Of a stretch of DNA of 64,000 nucleotides, positions 55,201-63,065 are shown piece after piece. Both the position numbers and the translations under genes were made by a program. This stretch comes from Apoderus coryli (lineage: Eukaryota; Arthropoda; Insecta; Coleoptera; Attelabidae), in contig OU452205.1 of NCBI GenBank assembly GCA_911728435.2, positions 10,546,260 through 10,610,259 of the forward strand. Reading direction: 5' to 3'. The notes beneath the pieces were generated by a model that was not told the DNA's origin, did not search any database, and saw nothing but the letters and a program-made list of their open reading frames with translations. Numbering within the stretch: the first letter of the stretch is position 1; each line of letters begins with the position of its first letter.

Positions 55201-58200
55201 TAATGATTCATGAAAAAAAAGAGCTTGCAAATAAGTATATGAATGAAACAAATAATTATTGGCAACGTGTTGTTTTCTCAGATTAATCTAAATATAATCG
55301 AATGGTATGGCGAAGACTTAGGTAATGTCGAATTTAAACAAGAAAATTTGTGTCCGATAGTAAAACACGGTAGCAGAATATTGAAACCATGATTTGTTCA
55401 ATAGTTGTTCGTAGATCAATAAAATTAAAGAAGATGTATCAAATTAGATAATAATTTAATAAAGCCTCAAGTGGATAAAACTTTTTGCAGTCTCAAAATA
55501 ATGAAGTGACGAATACACATATTATAAAAATTTTACGTTCTATAGAAAATGTCACTAACTAAGTGAGTAAAATTTGTTGTTAGTTTATAATATCAGAAGC
55601 ATATTATTATAAATGTATCTACTTATATGCATAACAAGTATTAAGAATAATAGTTATTTATTATACAAGGGAAAAAAGTACTAGAGCTAAAATCTAACTT
55701 TTTTCCCGTGTATGATACACTATTTTTTTCTGAGACGGGAAAAACTTCGATTCGATATTGAAAAAAGTGAGAAAATTATCCAAGTGAAATTTGAAGTTTT
55801 AAAAACCTTTCAGTAATCAAATATCTGTCAATTTCATTCTGTGGTTTAATTTAAAAATTGCGAACACTCCCCCGGAGTCAGTAGAAGCAGCAAAAGTAGC
55901 GTCACAAATTATTGCCAGTTTTGATATATAAAGAAAATGTAACTTTTGTATAATAAAATTTCCTAAAATTAAATATCTACCGGTACTTATGTGTCCGGGA
56001 AAAAAGTGCCCACTTTTTTCCCGGGGAAAAAAGTACTTACTTTTTTCCCGGGGATAAAAAGTGACATTTTATTACCTGTCAAGAGAGTAAATATGTCAAA
56101 CTTTTGTCCCGTCACATAAAAAATAGTATTAATTAAAAAGGTATGTTCCTTGCTGTTCGAACACGGACTGTACTATGTCTAAACTTCTAAAAACAAAAAC
56201 AGTCTTTTTCAGCGTAGGTTTATATGCTGCCGTGTTGGAGCGGCAAGGGAAAACACAGTATACTTTTATACAAATGAACATTGAATTGTTAATACATAAA
56301 GGATTTTTAAAATATCGTAGGACATGTATTGTTATGAAAAGTTAAAAGGGTGCGCCTATGGATGGCTACGGTCGGTATTGACATTACAAAGGGCAAAGAT
56401 TAATTTGTGTAGATTAATCTTTGCAAAGGGATATCGAGTTGTGGTTTTGTATATCATTTTAAACTAAAATTAGAAATACTATACTTACCTAAAGTTGGTT
56501 TATCAAAAAAGCAGGGTAGTATTTTTTCCATCAATTAGCTATTAAAAATTGAAAAAATATATTAATGTAATTAGATAAGTATAGGTACGTATTTTTGAGC
56601 TCGAAAACTTTACGTAGAAAGTTTGTTATATGTTTGAATTTGATATAGAATTTTAAGTGTTACAAATAAAATAATGAATTTATTGCCATATAGTTAATCG
56701 TAAGTACCTTCAAGGTCATTCACATATCATTTCCTATATATATATCTTTTATACAGTCCGTTTTGCACAATTTCTTTGCAATTCAAGCGGTAGAACAACT
56801 CTGTGTGGCCGCCTATCTATGATAATTACATTTTTACCATCCACGACTATATAATTCATAAATAAATAATCCTTCCTACAGGAAAATCGTGTTTATGATA
56901 ATATGCGCTTCTAATCACGATAATCTTTCATTTTCTTACCCTGTCATCCGGTCAGAAAACGTATACTATTATGAAATAAATTGTTATTCAACTCATGGGT
57001 TCTCCTATATCGGAATAAAATTATTGTATCGAAAATTTTCTATACTACAAGCATATAGTATTTTTTCAGTATGTGTACTTGAAAACAATTACTAAGATTG
57101 TTATACCTGATAAAAAAGTATATTTGGAAATGGATTCAAAAATATTATAAAACTCATACATAAACAAAAATATTTTGCATCCATAGATTAATTTTAAAAT
57201 AACTTCATGGCATAGCGGACAAAATTACAATGGCATTACAAAAATGACGATTTTGTTTCAATTAGCAAAGCCTAACTAAATTGCAAAGCAATTCAACTGA
57301 CGAATCCAGTGGGTGTTTCACGGATGATGGTACCTTAGATGTTTTTGATGATGCCGCTCGTGAGGGCCCGTTTTGCGGTATCCTTCAAAAGGGGCATCTT
57401 CCTTAGTCCCCTTCTGTTTTGTTTCTCTCTACTACCACTGTCCTTTGCCCTGCGAAACACGCGGATACTTTTGCGTCACACCCTCAGCCCGGAGGCATAA
57501 GGCACTCAACAATTATATATTGATGACCTGAAACTGTATGCTTCCAGGGAAAAAGATCTAAAGAACACAATAAGGATAGTACAGCAGTATACTCATGACG
57601 TTGGCATGGAGTTTGGGATCGCTGAATATGCGATTGTCTATCTTAAGAAAGGACGCCTAGCTGAACACGGAGAGGACGTGCTGTACTGTAGGTGGATGGA
57701 AGCGTCTTAAAACATTTGGACGCCGGGGAGACGTACACGTACCTGGGTGCGGATTAAAACCATACAAGATTCTGCCCGGGTGAAACAATCTCTTCGCAGT
57801 GAGTATGTGCGGCGGCTCCGACAAATGTAACCTTCAGAGGGAAAGAATAAAGTCGCTACAACAAATATGCTCGCCATTCCACTCCTCCTTTACTCCTTTT
57901 GGGGTGTAAAAATGCACCATAGCAGAGCTGCACGAACTTGACGTGAACACGCGAAAGATGATGATATTGCACCGAGATCATCATCGTGAGGCAGCCGTTC
58001 CAAGGCTTTACCTCCCACGACATCGAAGGGGCCGAGGATTTTTAAGGTTGGAGTGTATGCCTGGCAGACTGGTACTGGGCGGTACAACCAGTGGCAAATG
58101 AACTCTCCTTGATTGACAACCGGCGATCGCGTGAAGGAAGAAGAGGTCTGCACGCTTTTTAACCTTCATAAAGACAGGCCCCTTCACGATGTCTTCTGTA

Positions 58201-61200
58201 ACAACATTAAGGACACGGGTTTGTCGAAGCCGGTGACCTTCTGCTTTTTAAGATCCTGCGCGAGCTAAAGTCAGAGACGGAGGGTTTCATTACTGCCTGT
58301 CACTGTTACTAAACACCTTAGCATAACAGTAGTCGCATTATGGGTCTTGAGGTCGCTACTATCCAATGTAGGGCTTGCCATTTCGCGCCAGAGACACTAA
58401 TGCATTTGTTATCGGCTTTTCCGACATATGCTGTCTCTGGTTATATTCATCGCCTTAATGCGGCATTACGGGTTCTGTATTTCCATCAACGGCACTCGTA
58501 CGGTATTGATGAAACCCAGGTGCTGCCTGCAGATCTTCCATCCGTAATAGGTAATAGGGATACCATTTATTAGAACTACCGAATAAGCCTGACATCATTC
58601 TCCTTGGCAAGACGAACATTATTGTGAAGGATAATATAGAGCATATTTTATAGAACGTTGTGGCGTATTTTGAGCGTGGTCTTGGTTTCAAAGCCCATAA
58701 AATACAGCTCGTTCAAGAATTGAAGCCGGATGACCTTGGTTTACGTTTATTTTCGGTTTATGGGCCTTGGAACAGCGAATTAAGCTCATGTTTTATTAAA
58801 CAATCAAAATTGCCGTATTTGGGCCGATAAACACCGAGAATCAATCCAATATCTAGCAATGCAACTCGAAAAATCTACTGTTTGTTAGGTTTATGGGCAG
58901 GCGGCATCAGCACCCTTGTGGTTTCAACAAAATAGCGCTACATGCCATAAAGCTAATCATACAATCGCTTTAAGGGATATGTGAAATCTGCTGTTGACCT
59001 CAATAAACCCAAAACGATTGAAACATTGGAAGCCAATATAACACGTGTTATGTTGGCATAACATATTCGCGGAATACCGGCCGATATGCTTGAAAAAGTG
59101 CTCGAAAATTAGACCCGTAGAGTAGACCATTTAAGAGTTAGTCATTAGCAACTTTTGAAGGAAATTATCTTAAAACATTAAATGGCATGAACCAAACTAC
59201 CACCACAAATAAATATTTTTTCTACGACTGTCTTTAAATGCCTTTATTATATGTTCAATCATGATGTGAAAATGTAGCACATTGTAATGCTGTTTTTCAT
59301 TTACCCGTGCGTAATAATATTAGGTATTACGCACGGATAAAATTTCCTGGTAATGACAAAAGTAGCAGCGGGCATGAAAAATCACCATAGCTACGCCGAA
59401 AATACAAACACCAAATTGACAGTTTTGGTATTTATAATTAATAATAATTATAATTAAGTATTTCGCTAATTTCAAAACACATAAACAGTGATAGTGAATA
59501 TAGTTTAACACCACTTAGTCAATTTATCGTATTTAGGCTTATACGCTAACAGGGGTAAGTTTCGAAAAACAAATACTTCCCTAAAAATTATGTTAAATTT
59601 ATTCAAAAGCATTAAAACAGTCGTAGAAAAAGTATAGTGTGAAACTCCCATGAAATGACCATTTCCTACTCGTATGATTTGCAGCACTCGCCTGCGGCTC
59701 ATGCTGCATACGATCATACTCGTAGGAAATATATGTCATTTCATGTTCGTTGCACAATATACTATTTCTCAATACATTGATTATTATGTGTTTTATTAAA
59801 ACAAATCAGGAAGCTCTTAGCCATTATAATACAAATTAACGTATATGTAACCTAACTTTGGGACACTATATCGGTACAAATACGAAAATCGTAAAATATC
59901 CTTACATAAAGATTTCGACATAGGATTAATTAAAATTTTGACGACTTTTGATATTTAAAACACAACTCTAGCCATATAATATATAGTCGTAATATGAATA
60001 AATGAAGTCATTAAGAGCGCTAAAGATTAGTCTGTTTTACCGCCGATATTTATTACTTCCGAGTGTATAGTGAAATTTTATTACCGCTTTGTACATTGTA
60101 GTAGTATAACGGTTTCTATAAAGAAGGCTCCTGAAAAGTTTATTTATTATGATTATAAAATATGTTTCTTATTACTATTACAACAGCTAGAGAGTGGCAC
60201 TAAAATAAACTTTATCTACGTCTAGTCTAAAAACAAATTAGCTTTGGGTCACGCCAATTTTTACCATTGTAAATTGTCGCGACATCATGTAAAATGAACG
60301 GCCAATCTCAGGGCCACCGTAAGCGGGCGGCAAATCGGCAAAATATTTGTATATCCAATTTTTTTATTTTGCTTATCATTTAAAATACCAAAGTTAACGG
60401 GGAAGAACTTTTTTGAACTCCCTGATGATTCATTGCAAAGAAATTGTAACAATTTATACAGACAATTACAAGATGACAGCCAAAAAGAAAACAATATCGA
60501 TGGTTCTGATTTATTAAGTGAAATTAAATTTTTAAAATTATATGGTTTGCAATCAAAAGATGCCTTTTCAATTTTACAAAATGATTTAATAGCAACATTC
60601 TCCAAATATCTCGGTGGCCTTTTAAGAACTACCGTAATGTCAGTAGCTTCAGAATAGAGATCATTCTCAAAATTAATAATAATAAAAAATTTCTTAAGAT
60701 CTACAATGGCACAAAAAAGCTGTAATTGCTAAATCGGATAGATTTTGTATTGTTTACTCAGGCCGATCCGTCAGTGCATGATTGTAGATTCTTGTGTTGT
60801 ACTCGTTTAGGTCATTTTGCCTATCTTCACTTAGACCTAAAGAGATTTTTGGGAATGACTCTACTCTAGAGTGCGCACAGTTGCCTCATACTTTTCATGA
60901 AGTTTATGAACCCTCTGGAGGCCAATTATTCCCTTGTTTTGTTGGGTGATAAAGTCCTTCCATTTTGGTTTGATACCGAGGGCCTAATGAACATCATCGA
61001 TTGTCTTAGGATTAGAGTAATTCCTACAGTAATTTAATTGTTCCTTTTCCCATTTATGTAATGCCAAATATGAGCTCCGGACCGCAGAAGGAAGTATTGG
61101 CCTCCTTTTTGCAAGTTGGTCAGCTTTTTCGTTTCCCTGTATGCCTGGCATAGTAATCCTATTCTGTTGAGCTGTCAGTTGCTTCAGGGACAGCTGCCAT

Positions 61201-62996
61201 GCTAGCTTTGACTTGTGTATGACTTCAGTACTTCTAATTCGGCCTGACTGTCAGACATAATATTAATGTGCCTTCTACGGATGCCTCTCTATAAGTATTC
61301 TTGGAATATTGTGTGTGACTTTTGCCAATGGATTCAGAGAGTTCGCCCCCGCATACCGCTACTATGCAAGTTTTCCCTTCTATTCGTTTTGATACGTCAG
61401 TATACTGTACGGATGTGTTCTCTACCAATCGTCATTTGTTCATGTTTGGCGGTCGTCCACTTCGAATGGAGTTACAAAATCATGGCTTCTTAAGAAAGCG
61501 TCCATCGTTTTTTTTCCTAAATCTAAAGTAGATGGGTGGTTGTAAAAGACAGTCAACAGCGACTACCTTAGGGTATGTCGAGGCTTATATTTTACTCATA
61601 TGGTTCATTATTCTTTAAATTGTGGAGTATTTTATTAAGTTGCTCTCTTTTCTTCTTCTTCCACTGATGAGAGAGAAATAACTCCCCAAGTCTCCTTCGC
61701 CCACCAGAGAGTCAAAGATTTTATTCCCAACAAATGTATGTGACATATCATACAGCAGACCACAGTTAATGTAGACTATTGTCGTTGTCAATATGCGAAA
61801 GTCCTACATTGTCTTGACGTGATCTTGAGAGCTTTCATAGGCGCTTAGTGATCACAAAATACTTCGTAGACGCACTTCTGAATCAGTGTGGTGGCAAAGA
61901 ATTAGATGTTGTGTACATAAACCTTAGGTCATTGTGTGTAAAATGAAAAAGTACTCCATAAATAAACTATTTTGCCCTAAAACTTTTCTAGTAAAATGGC
62001 CTGCGTAATAAAATAAATTACAAAACTTGTAAACTGAACCGGTGAACATAAACCCGGTTAGAGCTAATTGGATCATCGTCGAAAGAACTCTTGCCTCAAT
62101 AAATCGGATATATATATTTTTTTTAGTTTTAATGAAGTAGTTCATATTTCTCTAGACGTCCAATAATTTGGAAGTAAAAACACTGTCTCGTCCACCGAAT
62201 TATTTTAGTAGGTCATTAAACCATTCGGTCACTGAAAACATGTTTCGACCCTAGCAAGGGTCATCATCAGTTGAATAGATACATATTATATAACTCAAAG
62301 GTAAATTTGGAAAATTTGTATAGAGTATTACATCTAAATATGTCAATTTTAAGCTTACCTTAGTGGAAAGAAAATTATTGATTTATTTTTTATTTTAAAC
62401 TACATAGAATATTTGTTCAAATTAACATGACTGGGGTTCTTACAGAAGCACCCATTGAATGAGAGGGAAGGCCAAGCATTGTCAAGTTTTTTAATATTAT
62501 GTGAAATTAGTTGTTTTTCAAATGTCTAAAATCCCCTCTCCAGACAGAGGAGATTTTAGACACTTCTGTAACAACCCCAGTCATGTGAATTTGAACAAAT
62601 AATCTATGTAGTTTAAAATAAAAAATATAACAATAATTTTCTTTCCACTAGGGTAAGCTTAAAATTGACATATTTAGATGGAATACTCTATACAAATTTT
62701 TCAAATTTACCTTTTAGTTATATAATAAATATATCTATGATGATGACCCTTTTTTTTCCAAATCGGATATGTTTAAGACTGTTTTATTCAAATTGATAAT
62801 TTAATTTCAGATAATCAAGCATCTGCCAAAAAGTGCCGATATCATTTGTGCTACAGTGGACCGTCCAGAAGTTATCAAAGAAAAAGCTTACTTATTCATA
62901 AAGAATTACGTTGACAAATGGATACCAACAAACCTATCAGCCGGTCGAGAGTTTTGTTGCAAAGATAATCTTCCATATATATGTCATGCTAAATAA
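43210..62996 (+). CDS. Fcp3C: Secreted cysteine-rich protein resembling Follicle cell protein 3C (four exons)
   Basis: Coding exons 43210-43221, 43821-44055, 48088-48254 and 62811-62996 join in frame (600 nt, 199 residues) through four-for-four canonical sites: AAG|gtaaga...ttttag|CTC, AAAG|gtagag...tcattag|AT, CTG|gttagt...atttcag|ATA. Residues 1-25 form a signal peptide (MSCKLYRI, hydrophobic ATVLTLCLLVL). A low-complexity Asn/His/Gln/Glu linker follows (about 26-82). The C-terminal domain carries CTCGVFLSGQFKKGS, NRQCTNKCLEL, IIKHLPKSADIIC, KAYLFIKN and TNLSAGREFCCKDNLPY. I recognise this wording from the insect Follicle cell protein 3C family; the role in follicle cells or eggshell is family knowledge and not shown here. 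The frame is intact, so it is probably functional. The large introns are full of transposons. Certainty is high for the gene and moderate for the name. Confidence 0.85.
43300..43496 (-). mobile_element. MITE arm fragment in intron 1
   Basis: Matches one arm of the 40.5-41.4 kb palindrome: 'aactaagaagaatttg', 'gatcaaaaaacgtaacttt', 'tctaatttaac'. It ends ACACCCTG next to TATA at 43495, the common outer tip. Confidence 0.65.
43821..44055 (+). CDS. Fcp3C: Host gene exon 2: signal peptide core and polar linker
   Basis: Acceptor 'taatattttag'; reading starts LYRIATVLTLCLLVLQDTTG. The rest is rich in Asn, His, Gln and Asp (NDHFHDGNNALPNHQDGNHH) and then charged. It ends in phase 1 at AAAG|gtagag. 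The minus strand is also open for 176 codons across this exon; that frame has no family wording and is a shadow. Confidence 0.88.
44662..45440. repeat. Large palindrome with nested GC-rich hairpin
   Basis: Arms 44760-45090 and 45105-45440 mirror around about 45100 with very few differences ('cctgttttgttaagccgtct' at 44771 against its complement near 45425). The centre is a CGCCGCTTCGCGGC hairpin. A further inverted copy of the central 95 bp precedes it at 44662-44758, so the GC-rich block occurs three times in alternating orientation counting both strands. No coding capacity; superfamily unknown. A related hairpin is at 59.6 kb. Confidence 0.82.
45845..46800 (+). mobile_element. Tc1-like element, 3' half of transposase intact
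   Basis: Starts GAGGGTGTTTCAAAAAG after TATA; subterminal 230 bp match the element at 8909. The open frame from 46188 contains GGGGVMVWGGISLEGRTDLV, then FILMHDNVRPHIAQ and NLNPIEHMCE, with exactly 34 residues between Asp and Glu, the DD34E signature of Tc1 transposases. A stop after ALEQVLTNG (46620) is followed by remnants of the C-terminus (MPERMRSVNQAHGG). The first catalytic block and DNA-binding part are deleted. Confidence 0.85.
47394..47434 (-). ncRNA. Type I hammerhead ribozyme, antisense in intron 2
   Basis: Minus strand: stem I ACCA (47434-47431) with TGGT (47397-47394); core CTGATGA (47430-47424); stem II GAGGT (47422-47418) with ACCTC (47412-47408), loop TTATG; GAAA (47407-47404); helix III ACATGT (47404-47399); cleavage predicted after A47398. 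All invariant bases are present. Confidence 0.87.
47506..47679. repeat. Perfect 80-bp inverted repeat with 14-nt loop
   Basis: Arms 47506-47585 and 47600-47679 are exact complements; the loop is CGAATGAATGAATG. The lack of any mismatch implies a recent origin or ongoing gene conversion. Confidence 0.95.
48088..48254 (+). CDS. Fcp3C: Host gene exon 3: start of the cysteine-rich domain
   Basis: Enters in phase 1 (G+AT = Asp) and reads PVPCTCGVFLSGQFKKGS, KEQPKGVPALTQEMDN and VGNRQCTNKCLEL. It is GC-richer than the surroundings, as expected for a coding exon, and ends CTG|gttagt in phase 0. Confidence 0.92.
48832..49800 (-). mobile_element. IS630-like element with inverted arms, transposase remnant
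   Basis: Inverted blocks 'ttggattttcttacagcccc' (48901) and 'ggggctgtaaaaaaatccaa' (49740) face each other, with 'aaaatatata' subterminal runs. On the minus strand (49660-49480) PFLDELPLDQRRNSIYFQQE, GAPLHNSRVITKYLNL is the second catalytic block region (usual QQDGAP-H); Asp is replaced by Glu. CAGTGTGTC and CAGGGTGTT tips at 49152 and 49285 indicate a smaller inserted element. Confidence 0.65.
50064..50104 (-). ncRNA. Hammerhead ribozyme, antisense in intron 3
   Basis: Minus strand: stem I CCA with TGG, core CTGATGA (50100-50094), stem II weak (GGA with TCC), GAAA (50077-50074), helix III ACATGT (50074-50069), cleavage predicted after U50068. Followed 25-45 nt downstream by TTCGTGCAGGATTGACTTTC, a variant of the conserved GTGGAG...GAC motif. 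Confidence 0.75.
50497..50540 (-). ncRNA. Hammerhead-like ribozyme, antisense in intron 3, weak stem I
   Basis: Minus strand: core CTGATGA (50535-50529), stem II GGGG(G) with CCCTCC (one bulge), GAAA (50511-50508), helix III ACATGT (50508-50503), cleavage predicted after A50502. Stem I has only one Watson-Crick pair plus wobbles, so activity as a monomer is doubtful. TTGTGAAGGTGACG follows about 45 nt downstream. Confidence 0.68.
50581..50640. repeat. 24-bp hairpin downstream of a hammerhead unit
   Basis: 'ttgagtaacaacattaagtt' at 50575 and its complement ending at 50640 form an exact inverted repeat with a loop of about 17 nt, another inverted-repeat element next to a hammerhead copy. Confidence 0.8.
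50740..51462 (+). pseudogene. IS630-type transposase relic
   Basis: Plus strand: NATLELYLQRNPERNQPENQ and TIKRLDKNFKQL (helix-turn-helix part), then CTDEDECITSTAVFNRYNEL (first catalytic block, about 51090), YWNDTNPYLVHDKT, and finally an open piece from 51243 with EELVHCVHQAFEKIKPIRIL and AESSFEKMGGILN (C-terminal ACIE--GGHFE-type block). Stops and a large internal deletion. No terminal repeats found. Confidence 0.6.
51470..52540. other. Intronic sequence without recognised feature
   Basis: No family wording. The pieces at 51900-52100 and 52200-52430 are AT-rich open stretches with no support. Confidence 0.3.
52546..53244 (+). mobile_element. 699-bp mariner deletion derivative
   Basis: TA (52544-52545, 53245-53246) flanks inverted repeats starting CGAGGGTTGCCTTTTATATT. 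The coding remnant begins MELNREHFRAIIFYNFRRGL (52719) and jumps at about codon 24 to the region just before the second catalytic Asp: FREIRKTNRRRRITLHHDNA, then PPYSPDLTRNDFFLFPY (D34D spacing confirmed), one stop in KN-stop-LRGQRF, and the normal end CIDLHGEYFEKQ-stop (53178). About 200 codons with the first Asp are deleted. Both ends are intact, so it could be mobilised in trans. Confidence 0.88.
53250..54110. other. Intronic sequence without recognised feature
   Basis: No coding wording or clear repeat. Confidence 0.3.
54112..54298 (+). pseudogene. IS630/Tc1-type transposase C-terminal fragment
   Basis: Plus strand: WVGRSCSINWPPKSCDLMPL followed by DFYLWRYMKSLG, the third catalytic block (usual form W-PPRSPDL-PLDFFLWG), then degraded sequence. 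About 60 codons only. Confidence 0.6.
54300..55190. other. Intronic sequence without recognised feature
   Basis: Open stretches at 54304-54498 and 54540-54770 show no family wording. Confidence 0.3.
55200..55420 (+). pseudogene. Tc1-like transposase fragment
   Basis: Plus strand around 55235-55330: NETNNYWQRVVFSD-stop-SKYN, then VWRRLR, matching the first catalytic block W--VLFSDESKFN---- of Tc1 transposases with the Glu codon mutated to a stop. Short and dead. Confidence 0.5.
55663..56072. repeat. Cluster of CGGGAAAAAAGT motifs in both orientations
   Basis: GGGAAAAAAGTAC or its complement ACTTTTTTCCC occurs at about 55670, 55698, 56007, 56020, 56033 and 56047, alternating in orientation, and GACGGGAAAAAC at 55735. 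Each neighbouring pair could form a 10-12-bp hairpin. Confidence 0.6.
56080..57340. other. Intronic sequence without recognised feature
   Basis: No family wording. A short inverted pair 'caaagattaatctttgc' lies at 56395-56427. Confidence 0.3.
57350..58645 (+). pseudogene. R2/Dong-group LINE, reverse transcriptase to endonuclease region
   Basis: Plus strand with many shifts. Palm: GIFQGDSLSPLLF-like wording at 57385-57410, LYIDDLKLYASREKDLKNTI (57512, catalytic DD), then GMEFGIAEYAIVYLKKGRL. Thumb and beyond: ELDVNTRKMMM, RGRGFLRLECMPGRLVLG-like wording (58030-58080). C-terminal part, open at 58340-58573: EVATIQCRACHFAPETLMHL and LRVLYFHQRHSYGIDE, the CxxC...H zinc-knuckle region before the restriction-like endonuclease, then NKPDIILLGKTN (58590), its PD motif. 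The order RT then C-terminal endonuclease is typical of R2-group elements. Confidence 0.7.
58690..59185 (+). pseudogene. IS630/mariner-like transposase fragment
   Basis: Follows directly on the LINE. Wording: FKAHKIQLVQELKPDDLGLR, then after stops GYVKSAVDLNKPKTIETLEA, NITRVMLA, IPADMLEKVLEN and a C-terminal LLKEIILKH-stop. Same family as the 21.9-kb element; the DDE region is largely lost. Confidence 0.65.
59285..59765. repeat. Two hairpin elements
   Basis: CCCGTGCGTAATA and its complement at 59287-59336 form a 13-15-bp hairpin. At 59610-59765 'tactcgtatgat' / 'atcatactcgta', 'gtcatttcatg' / 'catgaaatgac' and an ACTCGCCTGCGGCTCATG core form a nested palindrome. 'gtcgtagaaaaagta' at 59622 also occurs in the 44.7-45.4 kb palindrome, so both belong to one family. 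Confidence 0.65.
59770..60390. other. Intronic sequence without recognised feature
   Basis: Nothing coding seen. 'gggccaccgtaagcgggcgg' at 60312 resembles the GC-rich ends of degraded hAT elements. Confidence 0.3.
60400..60735 (+). pseudogene. hAT transposase C-terminal fragment
   Basis: Plus strand: DGSDLLSEIKFLKLYGLQSK, then YLGGLLRTTVMSVASE-stop-RSFSKL, IIIKNFLRSTMAQKS, the dimerisation block (usual LLTIPVTVASAERSFSKLK-IK-YLRSTM). Ala before Glu is replaced by Ser, and a stop follows. Different subfamily from the 25.8-kb hAT. Confidence 0.65.
60790..61560 (-). pseudogene. R1/LOA-like LINE RNase H fragment
   Basis: Minus strand from about 61510: MDAFLRSHDFVTPFEVDDRQ, YTDVSKRIEGKTCIVAVCGG, ELSESIGKSHTQY, then degraded helices and GRKS-PTCKKEANTSFCGPE-type wording near 61090. 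The order (TD-SK-----G, G, then a downstream GNE-AD-LAR-G-like end) fits an RNase H domain at the C-terminus of an R1/LOA/Jockey-type ORF2. Frameshifted. Confidence 0.55.
61570..62160. other. Intronic sequence without recognised feature
   Basis: Nothing recognised; it may continue the R1-like LINE upstream but no wording supports that. Confidence 0.3.
62165..62752. mobile_element. Hammerhead-family foldback in intron 3
   Basis: Arms 62256-62448 and 62561-62752 are inverted copies ('cttaccttagtggaaagaaaatt' type blocks). The left unit continues outward through an intact-core antisense hammerhead (62276-62230) to GGTGGACGAGACAGTG near 62190. The right arm ends at the first half of the sense hammerhead (ATGATGATGACCC then T-run), so the sense copy is destroyed. 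The centre has a hairpin TCTAAAATC...GATTTTAGA (62524-62559). Confidence 0.82.
62230..62276 (-). ncRNA. Hammerhead ribozyme, antisense in intron 3
   Basis: Minus strand: core CTGATGA (62270-62264), stem II GACCC with GGGTC (five perfect pairs, loop TTGCTA), GAAA (62246-62243), helix III ACATGT (62243-62238), cleavage predicted after U62237. Stem I begins AA with TT and then mismatches, so it is short. Confidence 0.78.
62811..62996 (+). CDS. Fcp3C: Host gene exon 4: end of the cysteine-rich domain and stop
   Basis: Acceptor 'taatttcag'. Reads IIKHLPKSADIICATVDRPE, KEKAYLFIKNYVDKW, TNLSAGREFCCKDN and ends YICHAK-stop. Clean 61-codon frame, high similarity in wording to the family. Cys pairs are discussed in the findings. 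Confidence 0.93.
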   Translation: MIKHLPKSADIICATVDRPEVIKEKAYLFIKNYVDKWIPTNLSAGREFCCKDNLPYICHAK

Positions 62997-63004
62997 TTAT
63001 AAAC

Positions 63005-63010
63005 AATAAA
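63005..63010 (+). promoter_or_regulatory. Poly(A) signal of the host gene
   Basis: AATAAA lies 9 nt after the stop codon, with a second AATAAT/AATAAA-like run at 63024. This implies a very short 3' untranslated region. Confidence 0.75.
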
Positions 63011-63065
63011 AAATACGTTTTAAATAATAAATGGCATTTTTTCTGAAGTAATCCAGAACGACGAG

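Larger units (their letters stand above)
48255..62810 (+). other. Intron 3 (14.6 kb), transposon-filled
   Basis: Contains IS630-like, mariner, hAT, R2-group and R1-like LINE relics and three antisense hammerheads. No other exon-like sequence of the same protein family was seen inside. Confidence 0.85.
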
